DNA of 64,000 nucleotides from Gnetum montanum (Eukaryota; Streptophyta; Gnetopsida; Gnetales; Gnetaceae). Where the stretch lies: contig MNCI01015561.1 of NCBI GenBank assembly GCA_015680685.1, forward strand, positions 96,418 to 160,417. The letters run 5' to 3'. Position 1 is the first letter of the stretch; the number at the start of each line of letters is the position of its first letter. The notes beneath the pieces are model-generated. The model saw nothing but the letters and a program-made list of their open reading frames with translations. It did not search any database and was not told the origin of the DNA. The translations under genes and the position numbers were made by a program. Of the stretch, positions 43,408-57,130 are shown in pieces.

Positions 43408-46400
43408 TGGCACTAAAACAACATGGAAGAAAGAGCCAGAATCCAAGGATTCAAAAGATAGATGAATGTGCTAGAGAGCTAGAAGAATTTCCTAGGCCTA
43501 TATCCATCTAGGCTTCATTTGTCCCTACTTCAAGGTAGGTAGTTCCACTTATTTTTGCTCGGTTTTCTAGTTGTTTGTTTTTGCTTTTCTTGTATTTTTC
43601 TTACAACTTGTATGGTTATTTTTCTCAGATCTACCCTAATAGATGGGGTAAAATGTAATTTTGCAAAATACCACCTCTTATTTTTGCTACTTCCATGTAG
43701 ATCTATGGTCATTTCATTATTTTTTCTTTAGTAGATTTGATTTTTAAAATCAAGCTTGCTATTTCCATGCTCTTTTCTAAAAATTTTGGGGCATGACCAT
43801 TTTTTCTAGATCTAGGCCGAAGTATTCATCAAAATTAAATTTTTAAAAAATCCTACCCCACCATATTGGTGTGCTTTCTAATGGGTATTGATTGTTTTTC
43901 CTATTTTGGCTATGTTTTTATGGCTATGTTAAATTGGGTTTTAGCATTTTAGCTTTTACATGAAAAAAGAAAGAAATTTTGTGTAATTTTTATTAAGAAA
44001 ATGGGCTCATATTTTTGAAATTTAATGTTATAATTTTATAGTCCTATGTTTAAGCTTTCCAATGAATATTGTCTTGTTCAATTTGGCTTTGAAACAGTCA
44101 CGTTATGGCTATTTTCCTAAGGTCATGCAATTAGGTTTCTATGCCATTTTAAAATTTTCATGTAAATTCATGAATTATTTCTAAGAAAATGACAAGACTT
44201 TTTGCTAATTTTTGTCTATGAATGGGTGGCCTTGGCTTTAGCTTTCCAATAGAGGTTGAATCACTCTAATTGGCTTTAAGACAAATTTTTTATGAATTTC
44301 TTGTTAAGCTTATGTCAAAAGAAGGTTTGTGCCATTATCAAATTTTAACCCAAATTGATGAATTTTTCTTAAATAAGTGGTAAGAGTTTTGAATTTATAT
44401 TAAGTGTGGACATGTAGGCCTCAATTTTGAGCTTTCAAATAGTGGTGGAATCACTCTATTTGGAGCTCAAACAAATTTTTGGCAAATTTTTTATCAACCC
44501 TACATGAAAGGGAATTCATGGTGATGGCTACAATTCTTTGCTAATTTGTTTATGTTCCATGTAAAAACAATTATGTATTTTTGGTCATAAAGGTCATGGA
44601 TATAAAGCTTATGATTTCATGATTCCTTCCATGGTAAAATCACTAAAATCAGAGCTTATATGAATTTTTAATGGATTTTTTTGGCTAAACTATGCAAATA
44701 AGGTTAAATTTTGGATGGATGTGATTGATATGTGTAGTTTTTTTAAAACTCATGCAAAACTTATGTTTTAAAATTTTTTTTAAAGAAAATTAAAAGATTT
44801 ACTATTTTTAGAAAGATTTTTTACTATGGCTATATGCTTTTTCTAAATTTATGCATGGTTTAAACTAAGTCTTAATTTTGGCTATAATATTTTAGGCTAT
44901 GAAGTAAAAAGGCTATTTATGAAATTTCTTAAGTCAACTTAGTTAAAAACCTTGGAGCTTTTTACATAGGATAATTTCACCTATGACTAGGATGTTTTTT
45001 CTAAATTTGTTAACTAATTCCAATTTGTCATAATGAAAGGTTATGGAAGGTTGTAATAATGCTTCCTTGTGGAATTTATTAGGCTAATTTAAATAAACAT
45101 TTCAAAGCTTTTTACAGAGGCTAATTTCACCTCTGACTAGGATGTTTTTCTAAAATCTGTTAAGAAATTTCAATTGGTCATAATGTTTTTCTTTTGGCCA
45201 TGTAGGGTTTATTTGAGGCCCATTCTCATCATTGTAGAGTTGGTGGCCATTCTATGCTACATTGGTCATCCGAAGACCAATACCACTCTTCCTAATATGC
45301 CTTTGGGAGATGCTATCACCGTGGTTTTGGCCTAGGGAAAATGAATTCCTTGTCTACATTCTATAAAACTTCAGTGTGATGTTATGGTCACACTTGTTTG
45401 TAGATGTGGCTAGGTCCATAGTGGAGACTTTGTTGCCTTAGGCATTCAAATTGATTGTCAAGTTTATCATTGACAATCTACCTCCTAGGACATTAGGGGG
45501 ATCATTTAATACCATCAACCCACATTACCTTATGGAGATCTAGATGATGCTAGAGTATGGGTAGTACAATGCTAAGAATACTCTGATGGTGATGCATAGA
45601 GCCCACACGTTATTCCAAGACTCACCTAGCACTATGTATCATCTACTAGGGTAAGCATAGTTTTCATAGTATTTTCATGTTTTTTTTTATGATATTAGCT
45701 AAACTACCTCTCCTAACTTCATTGGTCTTATGAGCTCTTGTAGGTACAAGGTCAATGATCAATGTTTGATCATTAATAATCAAACCTTGGTAGTGGCTCA
45801 AACTACCCTAGATGAATTCACCAAGGGTCCTCAAATTAGAACTATTTTGCATTAATAGTTGAGAGGGGACTTCAATGCCTATGCTACAAGGTTCAACCTT
45901 GTATAGAAGAAGTGTAAGGATGACAAAAAGATGCACAACTGGTGGGTAGACCCCAATAAATCCATGGATCAAACCCTTGCAGTTGGGATCTCCACTCAAG
46001 CCACACCAAAGAAGAAGAAAAAAGTTAAACATAAAGGCTATAGTTTCTTGTGTTTTATGGTTATGAACATTCTAATTATTCTATTACTTTGACTAGTTAT
46101 TAAACTTGATAATAAACCTTGATTGTTTTTTTGCATGACCTTCCACCTTTGCTGATATCACCATACCACTCTCAAGGGGATGTCATGAGGATACTCTCAT
46201 CTTGAAGTTTGGTGAGGTTATGCTAGCATAGAAATGGCTAAGGGGACAAGTTCCTAGATACATTTAAGTAAACATCCAATGTGCAAGTTTGCTTGATGTA
46301 TTTATGGCACCTATCCCTTCCATCCCTATTGTGGAGATGTTGCATGTCATCAACTCCTTCAATAAGAAGGTTGGTCATTTTAGCACTATCATCTAGGATG

Positions 46401-48828
46401 TGAAGGTTAACATGGACATCGATGAGGGCCTCTTTTGCAACTTGTTTCATATCCCTGCTGATGGGGCAAAGTTTCCAACAAGAATAGTAAAAGAATTATG
46501 CCATTGTGATAAAGTTTTGGAGTGGCTTGGTGCCAACATGGGCCACTCTAGAATTTCCATGGATGGCACCATGAACGTTGATGCAAAGAAGTCATATCCT
46601 TTATTAAGGTCTCATGCATTTCCTAAACTATTATCGCAAAAGAAGATGATTGGCATAACACAGGGTTGGAACTTTAAGAAGGTGTTGATGGATGACACTA
46701 GGTTCAAGTAGGTGGCTACCTTAGTTGTTGGGCTTCAAGAGAACATCCTTAGACTCTGTGAAAATACTTCTAGAATAATCCACATGCATTTTGAATTTTT
46801 TATAGGTTATTTGAAGAGGTTTGCAGAGTTTCTAGTAGTGTATAGGAATGAAAAATGGGTTCCCCAAGACCTAAGACAACTTTTTAAGCCTTAGATAAAG
46901 CCCATTTATCCAATAGTGGAGGCCCATAACCCACCAAAGGAAGTGGATAATACATTCATTACCATCAAGGATTTTCAAGTTAGGCAATGTGAGTTCCTAT
47001 ATAACATGAATGATGAGGAGCCTCTCACATTCCCAGCAAGCATCTTGGAGGCCAAGTGACTATGTAGGAAGGCTAAAGGGGTAGCTAGGGAGAAGCTCAA
47101 GAGGTCCATGGAGGAAGCACCATCAACATTAGACCAACATGCCCCTAAGAAGCTTAAGTTTAAGCTTAGGCCATGACAGTAGGTAGTCACATGTATGATT
47201 TGTTTAAGTTTGGCTATTTCATGTTTTAAAGTTTATGGCTACTTTATGGTTTCATGTTAACTAGTCTTCTATGTGCTATGGTTGTAGACAAACATCAAGA
47301 TATGGTACCCCAAGCAACTGTAGAGGTAGAACAAAGGCATGCAAAAGAGGTACTCCTAAAGTAACCTGAGGTTGAAGGATTTGCCAATGCAAATAAAAAT
47401 GATTTAGATGCCTTGTTCAATGAGGTGGTATTGAGTACATCCCCCATCATCATCCCAGAGAAGGAAGAGGAGAAGAAGCCAAGTTTGCCCATGCCTTAAT
47501 ATTTTCATTATATGTTATAATTTAATTTTGAATTTCATCCTAACCATTTGATGATTATTATTCTTATAGAAGTGTCTAAGCCACTAGTGCAAGCACTTGT
47601 CCATAAGTTTCTTGAGAAACCATGGGTGGAGACTTTAAATAAGGTGGAGTTCATGTGTGGGATGGCTAAGGACATCATCGACCAATTAAAATAGGTTGCA
47701 CCCGAGATAGGTAAGGACTTTGTGTTATGTGCCTTAGTTGCTTGTCTATGCTATAGGTTATGCTTTTGTTATGGTTATTTTAGGTTATACATTATGTTTA
47801 TGATTAAATATCATGCTTTTGTAGTGCCTTATATGGAGTGGGACCCCAACAAAGACATGGAGATTGACTTGTTGCCTAAGCTTCCCTCCAATGTATCTAG
47901 TGTACCCTCAAAGTTGTACAAGACTACTATTGATCTAGCAATGTCATGTACAAAAACTTCATGGGAGCTAGAGAGGGCCAATGAATCCCTATGGGAGGAA
48001 GTTGTGGCCTTAAGGGAGAAGACTCAATGGAAGAAAAAAACTATTAGAGATATCTAAGACCATGATACATTTGTGAAAGTCCAAGTGACTAATTCAAGAA
48101 AAATATAAACTTGGGAGATCATGTGGACCCACTACTAGCATGTTATTTAAGACAAAGTAACAATCTTATGGGAGATGATGGCACAATGGATGCAAATGGA
48201 TCTCATCTTCTAGAAGGTTGAGAATTGGAAAGGTCACTATCGTTGGGTCATAAAGTGGGGTAAGAAATGAAAGGCCCACAAGTGATAGTACAAGGTGGAT
48301 CATAGGGCCTACCTTAGGTGGCTTAAGAGGAGTTAGTTGAATGGTGCAAGAGATACCTATTCATCTAGGAGATCCAAGCAAAAAGTTCTTATCAGCTTTT
48401 TGAAAGTAATCTCATAGTGAAACAGTTTCCTACTACTCGGATTACCACTACTACAAGTGAGACCTCTATAGCTACTATGGCCTAGGAGCCACCTACTTGG
48501 ACTATGGTATATAGGACTAGCATCCTTTTTGGCATTGATCCTGGGGATGTTGGCTAGGTCAACATGATGGAGGACTAGATCCTCCATCATTTGAAGTATG
48601 ATCTTCCACATCTACCCATAGAATTTATGGAGTTGGAATCCCCACAAGTTTGATATATTTTATGTTTTCTATTTTTAGTTTTGTTCATGGGTTGGGCTAT
48701 TTGTTGGTAACTGGCTATGCATTGTTGTATTTTAGGCATCAGGAGATATTGGCAATTCTAGCAGCAAGGGTGAGAATGACCCACCACTTCCTCCTCTAGA
48801 TGCTTCTCAACAACCTCCATTAGCTTAG
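43408..48828 (+). pseudogene. Multi-exon antisense gene, copy 2, near full length
   Basis: Inferred exons: 43408-43534, 45206-45650, 45744-46024, 46137-about 47177, 47288-about 47496, 47570-47710, 47825-about 48650, 48736-48828. Exon 1 opens MALKQHGRKSQNPRIQKI. Exon 3 (YKVNDQCLIINNQTLVV) is 281 nt, exactly as in copy 1. Exon 4 contains IDEGLFCNLFHIPADGAKF and ends in a basic patch, PKKLKFKLRP, that could be a nuclear signal. Exon 7 is E/K-rich and coiled-coil-like (ELERANESLWEEVVALRE). Stops, one exon-1 frameshift, a lost donor at 46025 and a lost acceptor at 46136 make it a pseudogene. It runs against the gag-pol direction, between gag-protease and the 3' LTR. Antisense extra frames are known in Tat-lineage gypsy elements. 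I do not recognise this protein. Confidence 0.65.
43535..45205 (+). other. Intron 1 of the antisense gene, copy 2
   Basis: 1671 bp, T-rich, from GTAGGT to CATGTAG. It is homologous by eye to intron 1 of copy 1 (31642-33055, 1414 bp), e.g. phrases near GATTCCTTCCATGG. No coding signal is present. Confidence 0.6.
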
Positions 48829-49700
48829 TTAGTTGGCTATTTGTTTTTATTTTCATGTTGATGGTTATTATTATCCAAGACTATGTTGTAGATGGTTATT
48901 ATTATTTTTGACATTTGTGTCACATAGTGTGACCATGGCTATGTATGTTATGGCCACTTGAAATTTAAATTTAAAATTTTGATTTTAATTTTGCTATACA
49001 TATCTATAGATGTAGTAAATGTTGTGAATGGCTAGGTTAACATTTTGATTATAACATTAGGTGCCTACTTGATGTGAAAGTAGGCTAAACAAAAAGGAAG
49101 TATAAAATATTATTAAATAGACGTTTGTAAGTTTTGGCCCAAGGTGGGCATAAGTTATGTAGATTTTCCTAGTTTAGGATCATGGTAGGTCATGTTACGT
49201 TATGTTTACTTCACTAATTTAAGGCCATGGTAGGCCATGGTGCCAGTTTAAGGCCATAGTGGGCCATTATGCCAGTTTAAAGTCATAGCGGACCATTATG
49301 CCAGTTTAAGGTCATAATGGACCATTTATGAAAAAGAAATATATATTTATAAGGAATTTTTTATGTTTATAATATAAGTAAAAGTAAAGAAATATTGTAA
49401 TAAATAAGTAAAAATGCCAATGAACTTAGACTACATGCATAGGCTACTTGCATAAAGAGAAAAATAACAATGCATACAAGAGTATAACAAATTGAAAAAG
49501 AAAGGTTAGGCTATATGGCTATCAGTACATCTAATTATGAGGGCATGGGGTGAAAAGGCTCAAGTGAACTACAGTTGTGTAGATTTTCTTAATATTTACA
49601 AGATTATGGAATGAGTAAGGTCCACTTTGCACAAGCTTTTATTCACCATCCCCTCCACTAACAATGTTAAAAAAAAAGTTCATCCCATAGTGCATCCTGT
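48829..49700. other. Spacer with T2 repeats
   Basis: A T2 array of about four units (GCCAGTTTAAGGCCATAGTG type) lies at 49170-49330. The remainder is AT-rich with no coding frame. T1, T3 and pol are absent from this region. Confidence 0.6.
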
Positions 49701-52700
49701 TTCTTAGCATTGTCATCATTGGCTTTCTTGGGCTATTAAACTTTATGGCTAGGAGCTTCTTCTTGAAACTCCACTTCAGACCCCTACTCTATGTTTACAT
49801 TGTTGATAGTTAAGAAAACGACATTATCATCATAAATGATGATTTCACCTCCATCTTAAGAAAGGTGAATTTCTTGATGGATGAATGAGGATATGGCTTG
49901 TAATTAAGCCAACGAAGGTCTTCCAAGGATAAGGTTAAACCTTGGTGTCTCCTCCACCACCAAGAAATTGGTGATTATGGAAAATTTCTCCCCTACCATA
50001 GAATCTAAGGATATGGATCCCTTGATGGCAACCTTTAATCCATTGAAGAACTTAAGAGCTATGGTGGTTGTACATTGTATTTGCTTAGTCAGGCCCAAGC
50101 ATTCAACAATGGTGCATGGGATGACATTAGTTGTAGCTCCATCATCAACATGCACCCTATGTACTTTAAACTATCCAATGCATATGGTTATGAATAGAGG
50201 AGCCCTAGTTACTTCATCATTTTTTGGGTTAACTTTAATTTCACTATTACAAAATATTAGTGATGTTGACTTCTTCTCCCTTGGCAAGGTAGAAACCATC
50301 ACTAAATGGATAGCTTCCTCATTAGTGAGGATGTCCTCACTAACAGAGATAGAAAACATTTTAACTAGCACCTCATGATGTGTGATGAAAGTCATGACTA
50401 GATCATAGAAGCTTAAAGTTATATTCTTTTGCTTGATGAATTGCCTGACTTGGTCTATCGCCTTGAGGAAGTTTTTATCGATAGCCATGGGCTTGTCATC
50501 TTGGTTGTCCTTTACTTCCTCCATGCACTTGAAAATGCAATCTTCAACTATAGGTTGTGGTTGTTTGAGCTTTTACTTGTTTTTTTGGTTATGGGCTTTG
50601 GTTTCCTATTGTGGCTTGTTAGTTGGAGTGAGTTGGGTAGAGGAGGTCATGGATATAGCCAAAATGGGAGTGCACTTTGATGGGCCCACTTCCTTTCATG
50701 CCCTTGTTTTCTTATCACCCTTGTTGTTGGGATTTTTCTTATGCTTCTTCCTTTGCTTGGTTTAGGTCTTTTGGTTGTTAGATGTTAGTTGTGAGGAAGA
50801 GGAAGTAGCATTAGCCACCATAGGAGTTTGTTGTGTAGTTTTTTTAGTCATAGTTGATTGGGTTATGCTAAGCTAAGGCACCTTGATGACAAAAGGATCT
50901 CTTGGAGGCATTCATGATGGTACTCTTATGATGAAAGGGGATCTTGAGTTGGTGGAGGCTGAAAACACCCTTTCATCACAAGGGAGTACTCAAATCATAA
51001 ATGGTTCTTTTAAGAAATTTCCAATCATCATTAATGTTAAATGCTAAGATAATGTAAGGGCTATCATTAGCATTCAATGGGTCCTTATAGAACTTCATCA
51101 ATTGATTTTATGGCCAAACTAGGTTGGAAGAATCTAAGACTAGCTCCTTGCTATCTATCATCCTATGCAGGTCATCCTTTAGTGCAACGTAGAAGTCTAT
51201 GTCATGACCAAGCATTTTGTGATAATGGTTAAAGTAGTCTAACTTGAAGTGCTTAGGTGGTTGAGGGCCATGTTTCATTTCTCTAGTGGGGTCTTTGGCT
51301 ATTTCACTAATTTTATCATGCTTCTTTTGAGAAGCTGCAAACATTTGTTTGTATTGAATACGTTAATTTTTCAAAAGTTAGTCTAACAACTCTAATGGTT
51401 TTAATGGTAGCATAGTGTACTTGGATCTGTCCTTTCTTTTGAAATTAGGTTTGGTTGTTATCGATGTAGTGATCCCAAAGGTTAATGGTTGCTTATTACG
51501 GTCATTAGTCGAGGCCTTGGGTGGGTTGGCCATTGGCCCTTGGTTTATGATCTTTGTTTCTTTGGTCATAGTTGCTACAATCATATTGTTTTGTTTATTT
51601 TACTCTATCTCTTCATGTATGTTGATTTTTATATGCTACATAGGCTAGATCATGACTAGCCTCCACAACATTCTTTATATTTTTAGTTTAAGAAAATTTC
51701 TAGCTAAGGGATCATGGGTTAGGGTAGTAGAGCTTGGATTTGATGAAGTCATTAACTACTTTCTTAAATATGGCCAATAGGTGGGCTTCAACTATAGGCT
51801 CTGGTATTTCATTTATTAGTCCATTCCACCACTAGATGAACTTTTGCATAGGTTCTAGGGGTCCCTACTTAACCTTCATGAGTTGGCTAAGCATTGTATC
51901 AGGTTTCAAGTTATACTTGAGGTGGTTGACAAACTAGGCAATCAAGTCCTCTAGAGAGGATATGAATTCCCTAGCTAATGCACAATACTAATCAAGTGCT
52001 TTTCTAGTTAAGGACATTGGAAAAATTCTCATGATGATACAAGGCCATGGCTATAAGAGTAAGCATTTAGATTAAAAGGTAATAAGGTGAGCATTGGGAT
52101 CACCTTCTCCATTATACTTGCTAAATTGAGGAATAGGGACACCAAGAGAAAGTATCAAGGGTGGGACCATAGGATTGATGTGATCATCCTAGTAGAAGTC
52201 CATAATCTTGACTATTTGTATGATAGAGGCTTCAAGCCTCTTCAATTCCTTTGTCAAGTACTTGATCATCTAGAATTCTTGTTCTAGGCCCTGTGGTGGC
52301 CCTATTAGCTATGGGAATTATACATATGGCTATGGCCTTTGTTGTAAGGCTTGTGGCCTTACTATGGGTTACAATATAGAAGGGAATGGTTGTGTTATGG
52401 TCATAGGTTGTGGGCCAAACAAGGAAAAGAGTTTTTATACTAGCACTTGAGGCAAAAATAGGATAAATGAAGTGTGTGACCCCTAAGTTGCTTGGGTTTC
52501 CATGGTGCATTTCACATGGATAGTTAATGGGTAGTTAATGGATTTATAGTGATAAAAACCATCGTCAATGGTTGCATTGATTGAGGCTATATGGAAAATG
52601 ATATAGATGGGTTATAGGTCATAGTTTATGACATCAATTGAGTTTGATGCATGGCTATGATTAGTGTGGGATTAACTATGGTAGGGTAGGAGGGAGTGGA

Positions 52701-53230
52701 AGATGGTAGCACCATGCCCATAGAGAAAACAAAGACATGAGGGGAAGGCTCGATGGCCTTAGGGGTTTCTTATTGGAACAATCTCTCTAGGATGTTTTCA
52801 GGTTTAGATTTTACCTTAAACTCATCCTCCTCTTCCTGTTGTTCCTTGGAGCTATGTTTGTCATCATCTTCCTTCATCTTAATCAATTAGGCTAGGATAT
52901 CCACATAGATATTAGATAGAGGTATTTGGTCATAGGAGGAAGGGATGTACTCGTTACCATTACGGTGAATACGTTTGAACTCTCTTTTGGCTTTTGCTTC
53001 TAAATGTGGAATTAGCATGCCAACCTATATTTTGGTGTAAATAAAGTTATATTAGTCTTCATTCATGGATGTAAAATTAGGAATTTTTCCTCTAACACTT
53101 AGAAATTACCTATATTTGGTGATAGTAGGATATTTGGGGTCATAGAGCCTCATGGCCTATTGGCTAGGACTTTTGCTAATGAAGGTGAGGGACAACTTAG
53201 TAGATTGCTAGAAAGGCATTATCTATTTTT
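49701..53230 (-). pseudogene. Gag and retropepsin, third region
   Basis: From the right: gag N-terminus near 53150-52860 (NFIYTKI, EAKAKREFKRIHRNGNEYIP), an acidic stretch, gag core near 52150-51700 (KYNGEGDPNAHL, EDLIA), knuckle-like YFNHYHKMLGHDIDFY (51108-51344), a 117-codon open stretch (50524-50171), and protease (50155-49904) with VHVDDGATTNVI and NLILGRPSLA. The DDG triad is intact. It is the better preserved of the two gag-protease copies. Pol does not follow; T2 repeats and then the antisense gene do. Confidence 0.82.
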
Positions 53231-54281
53231 ATCAAAAATGGCTTGAAATAGATTATAAATAATAAAGAAAAGTGAATTCTAGTGAATAGAATTAAAAAAA
53301 TGTTTATAAGAAGGGAAAAAATAGGTAGAAAGAAAGTGCTTGCTATAATTAGTAAGTGGAGAATAAAGGGGATTTACCCCTATACCAAAAATCAAAAATT
53401 GGGAAAGTTGGTGTTAAGCCTCACCCACACTGTCCTCTTAACTACCTCTACACTAGGTATGGCATGGGGAGAAAGAAGGAGAATGAGATGATGGAAATCT
53501 CACACGTTCTAACCCAATTTTGATTGGGGGAAAGGCTGAAAACCAAAGGCGAAAGTTGGTGTTTTTCCACTAAAACTGGGTTTAGCAAGCTACCAATTTT
53601 CTCAGCTTGGAAATATGAATAGGCTATAACAAGGCAAAAAGTAGAAGCAAATTCCAATAAAAGAAATTCAAAAATGGAGCACTTACTATAATTAGTAAGT
53701 TAGGAGTAAAGGGAGTACACCCCTTTACAAAAAATAAAATACTAGAAATGTTGGTGTTAAACACCCTCTATGTTGATCTCCTAGCTACCTCTACATTGGG
53801 TTTGGCAAGGGGGAGGCAAAAAGAAAGTAAGTGACATGGGGAATCCCACACTTTCCTATTTCAATGTTGAAGAGAGGAGAAAAGTTTGAAGGCCAAAATG
53901 AAAACTTGGCAATTTCCAAAAATGGTTTTGGCAAGCTACAAACTTTTACTACAAAGGAGGGAAAAGTAGGTTTGGTTTGTGTGAAAAACAATGTTAGTTT
54001 TGTTGCAAAAAATGTGGCAACAAAAACTAAATGTTTTTTTAAGGCTTCCATGCTAGTTTTGTTCTAAAAATGCATAGCAAGTGTTATGAAATTTTAGTAC
54101 TTGAACCACCTGCAACTTCCATGCTAGGATCTCTACTCTAGGGAGGTAAGGATAATGTTGGATTTCCAAGGTATTGGCTATAAAAATGCATAGTTATTGC
54201 TAGAAAATAACATTGGCAGTAGGGCTAATAGATTTTGGCATAGAAATTGGGTGAAAGCTATCCTTCTAATGTTAAGAAAAG
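53231..54281 (-). other. 5' leader with a 350-bp tandem duplication
   Basis: Units at about 53330-53677 and 53678-54030 share ATAATTAGTAAGT, AAAGGGRWTWYACCCC, GTTGGTGTTAA and CTAGCTACCTCTACAYTRGG. The leader ends beside the LTR with TTAGAAGGATAGC (minus strand), matching the post-LTR box of other elements. Confidence 0.65.
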
Positions 54282-55769
54282 TATTATGACTAGAAAAATC
54301 AATCACTAGAAAGATCAATGGATCTAGTGTAGAGTAGTTCTCAATCCATGAATCCCTAGGGCCTTTGGAAAAATGGAATTTGGGGCACCTTGTTTGATCT
54401 AGCAGATCAACTAGGGACTTACAAAATGAAAAATGAAGTAATAAAAAATTGAATGCTAAAATTGATAATAGATTTGAATAATGCATAGGAAATAAATAAA
54501 TATATTTTGCACACAAAACCCAGAACTTAAAATTTATTGAGAAAGGATAATGAATAAGTTAGAGAAATGTTTACAAATGGTGCTTGAGTGGGAAATAGGG
54601 AAAATTCACTTGGATGGGGGTTCAGGGTCCGTTGAAGTTGATATAGTCAACTCCATGAGCTAGATGTCCTACCACTTCCACTGCTATCGAACCTCCTATG
54701 TTGCTACTCTAAATTTGCAACGTTGGCTATGGTGGGGTTTGAGAAGTGTGAAGAGTCCAAGTGCTTTACACTAGGAGTTAGAAATCCTAGGAGTGTAACG
54801 TGGAGTTTGAAAATTCACAAATTCCAAAGGGGGTTACAAACTCACAAGGTCACAGAGCTTTCATGTTTGGTTCAAGAGAATACAAGTATGGGAACTTGCA
54901 AAAATCTTCTAAGTACTTGAGAATGCCCAAGTGGAGAACTTTGAACAAATTGTTGAACTATGTGAAAATTGCTAAACTACAAAAGTATATGTATGCCAAA
55001 AGTTGCTAAACCCATAAATGGTATTTGAGGCTTGTTTTTATAGATCTTAGGGCATGAATGGTGCTTCAAAATGGCTGTAGTTTGGCTGAAATTTGGCTGT
55101 ATAATGGCTGGAAATTGGCTGTAATTTGGATGCAAATTTTTGCCTCGTATAGGTGAGATGGGTGTTCAAATTTGAGGGGTTACCATATACAGTAAGTTTT
55201 TGCCCCACCATGGCCATTCTATTTACTATAAATAGTAATGGAGGTACATCTTCTACATTGGAGATGAATCTTCCATGCTAAGCCTTTTGCCATCCATGTT
55301 GAAGTGGTTGGTCAATGTTGGAGTGCATGGAATGATGAAATCTAGCTATTGTGGTTCCACAATGGGGGGATGCAATTTATATGCTAGAGGGAAAAGTTTT
55401 CAAGTTGAGGTGAAATACCCCCACTCCTCCATGCTAGGGGTAGGTGAGATTTACTCCCATGAAGTGCTTCTAGCGTAGAAAAATGTATACCCCCCTATAA
55501 AATCGATCAAATTACCATTTTTGGCATTCCAAAAGGCATTTTTGACACTCCTAAGCCAAAATATAGATACTAGGTGGCTTTTTTCACTTGGGGAATGAGG
55601 CTTTGACTACTTATGAGGCATTTTTCAGCCCCAAAAGTATGGTATATGTGAGATTGCTCTCCATGGATTACAATTTGCACATTTACAATGAAGTTTTAAC
55701 TTAGGTTTTATTAGGTGAAAGCTGCATGATGAAAATTGGTTATAAGATGAAAATTTTTGTGGTGTTTCA
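54282..55769 (-). repeat. 5' LTR, third region
   Basis: 1488 bp. It starts TGAAACACCACAAAAATTT at 55769. No polypurine tract precedes it, so it is an upstream LTR. It is closely related to the plus-strand LTR at 58307 but shares only the first ~20 bp with the LTR at 40840-42462, so those two are not a pair. The outer flank is CTTAC. A CTATAAAAAC box (minus strand) lies near 55036. Confidence 0.75.
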
Positions 55770-55774
55770 CTTAC

Positions 55775-57130
55775 ACTTCACAACTAGCACTAAATCCCTC
55801 ATATCAAGCTTCTAATTCATTATTACTACTATTGCCACTAGTCATGCAAGGAGAATTACCAAGATAGCCATAACAAAAGAGCTCTACAAGGACAATCCCT
55901 ATACAAGAGTACATTATAACAAGTGAAGCAGGATTTAGGAAACATTTCTTCCTTAGGACAAGTTTAGAAAGCATTTGAAGAATAGGAACTTCATCTAACT
56001 CTACTCCATCCACACAAGGTTCTCAAGAGAACACTATGCTTCCAACATCATTAGAAAATAACTTGACTATTTTCATGCTCATACAAATCATCATACATTA
56101 GATCTAGTTAGGGGGACTTCCTAAGAAAAGAATAGATCCAAGAAGTCCTTTAGTCTATCCTGAAATAGAAAGACATAAATCATGTAAAGCTCTATTATAT
56201 TTTGGCTTCAAAGTCAACCTTATCACTTAAGACATGTACATGACCTGGAATTTTCCTTCACTAAAGAAAAGTAACATTTGACTATAGTTAGTAGAGCAAT
56301 CGATCATTGTTCTACTTGGACAAGTGGGAGAAATAGTAACTATCATAAGTAGGTGGTCATAATCTTGTTTATTTTCTAGTTATTCACATGGGGAAGAATA
56401 AAAGAGAATTTCTTATGATCATGGGAAGAGCATGGCTTAGGACCATGAATGCTAAGTTAGGAATCACAGACTTGTCCTTAGAAACTTTCAAGGAAGATGA
56501 AGCTAGGATAATCTAGACACATAGAGTTTCATGTATTGCATACAATGACAATAGGTGCAATTGCATGTAGAGAATGTAGACAACAAGGTATGATGTCATC
56601 ACAATATGCAACAAATATGTTGAAGACATGTGCATATAATAATGTCTACATGCAATAGCCACTAGACAAGAAGGCACCCAATGGCTAATGAATGAAGAAG
56701 AATCAAAGTCAAATGTATGCATTGAACTAGTGGACAAGATTACAAGAACCTATAGTAAAGAAACTGATAAATTAGAAAAGATATGAAGATAACCTTCCTA
56801 TACTAAGTCACAACAGGAAGAAGATATTAAATGGAAAAATTTAGAGATATTAGAAAGATATGAACCAAAACTACTAGAATTGAAAGTCCTACCGAATGTA
56901 GTTGAACATGATTTTTCTTAATAATAAGAAACTGGTAATCATAAATGCTAATCTTAAAAAAGAATAGAAAAGAAAATTACTGGGCATGATAAAAAAAAGA
57001 TGACCAACTATATTCTCATGGTCTTATGATGCAATCATTGGCATCGATCCACACATTTGTCAACATTGAATCTACATTGATCTAGTTGTTAAACCATGTT
57101 GCCAACCTTAACAGAGTTTAAATCGAAAGC
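55775..57130 (+). pseudogene. Gypsy gag C-terminus, protease and linker
   Basis: Frames read RIDPRSPLVYPE near 56125 and MIMGRAWLRTMNAKLGI near 56420-56470, which match the protease at 11806-12360. The DSG site reads LYFGF, so it is dead. 56520-57130 carries broken frames with no clear motif, in the place of the protease-RT linker. The left end is cut by the minus-strand LTR at 55769. Confidence 0.75.

Noticed and set aside
49968-50378. Plus-strand frame of 136 codons
   Set aside because: It lies opposite the protease and gag of the third region, and no domain is seen. It is an antisense shadow, separate from the spliced antisense gene to its left.
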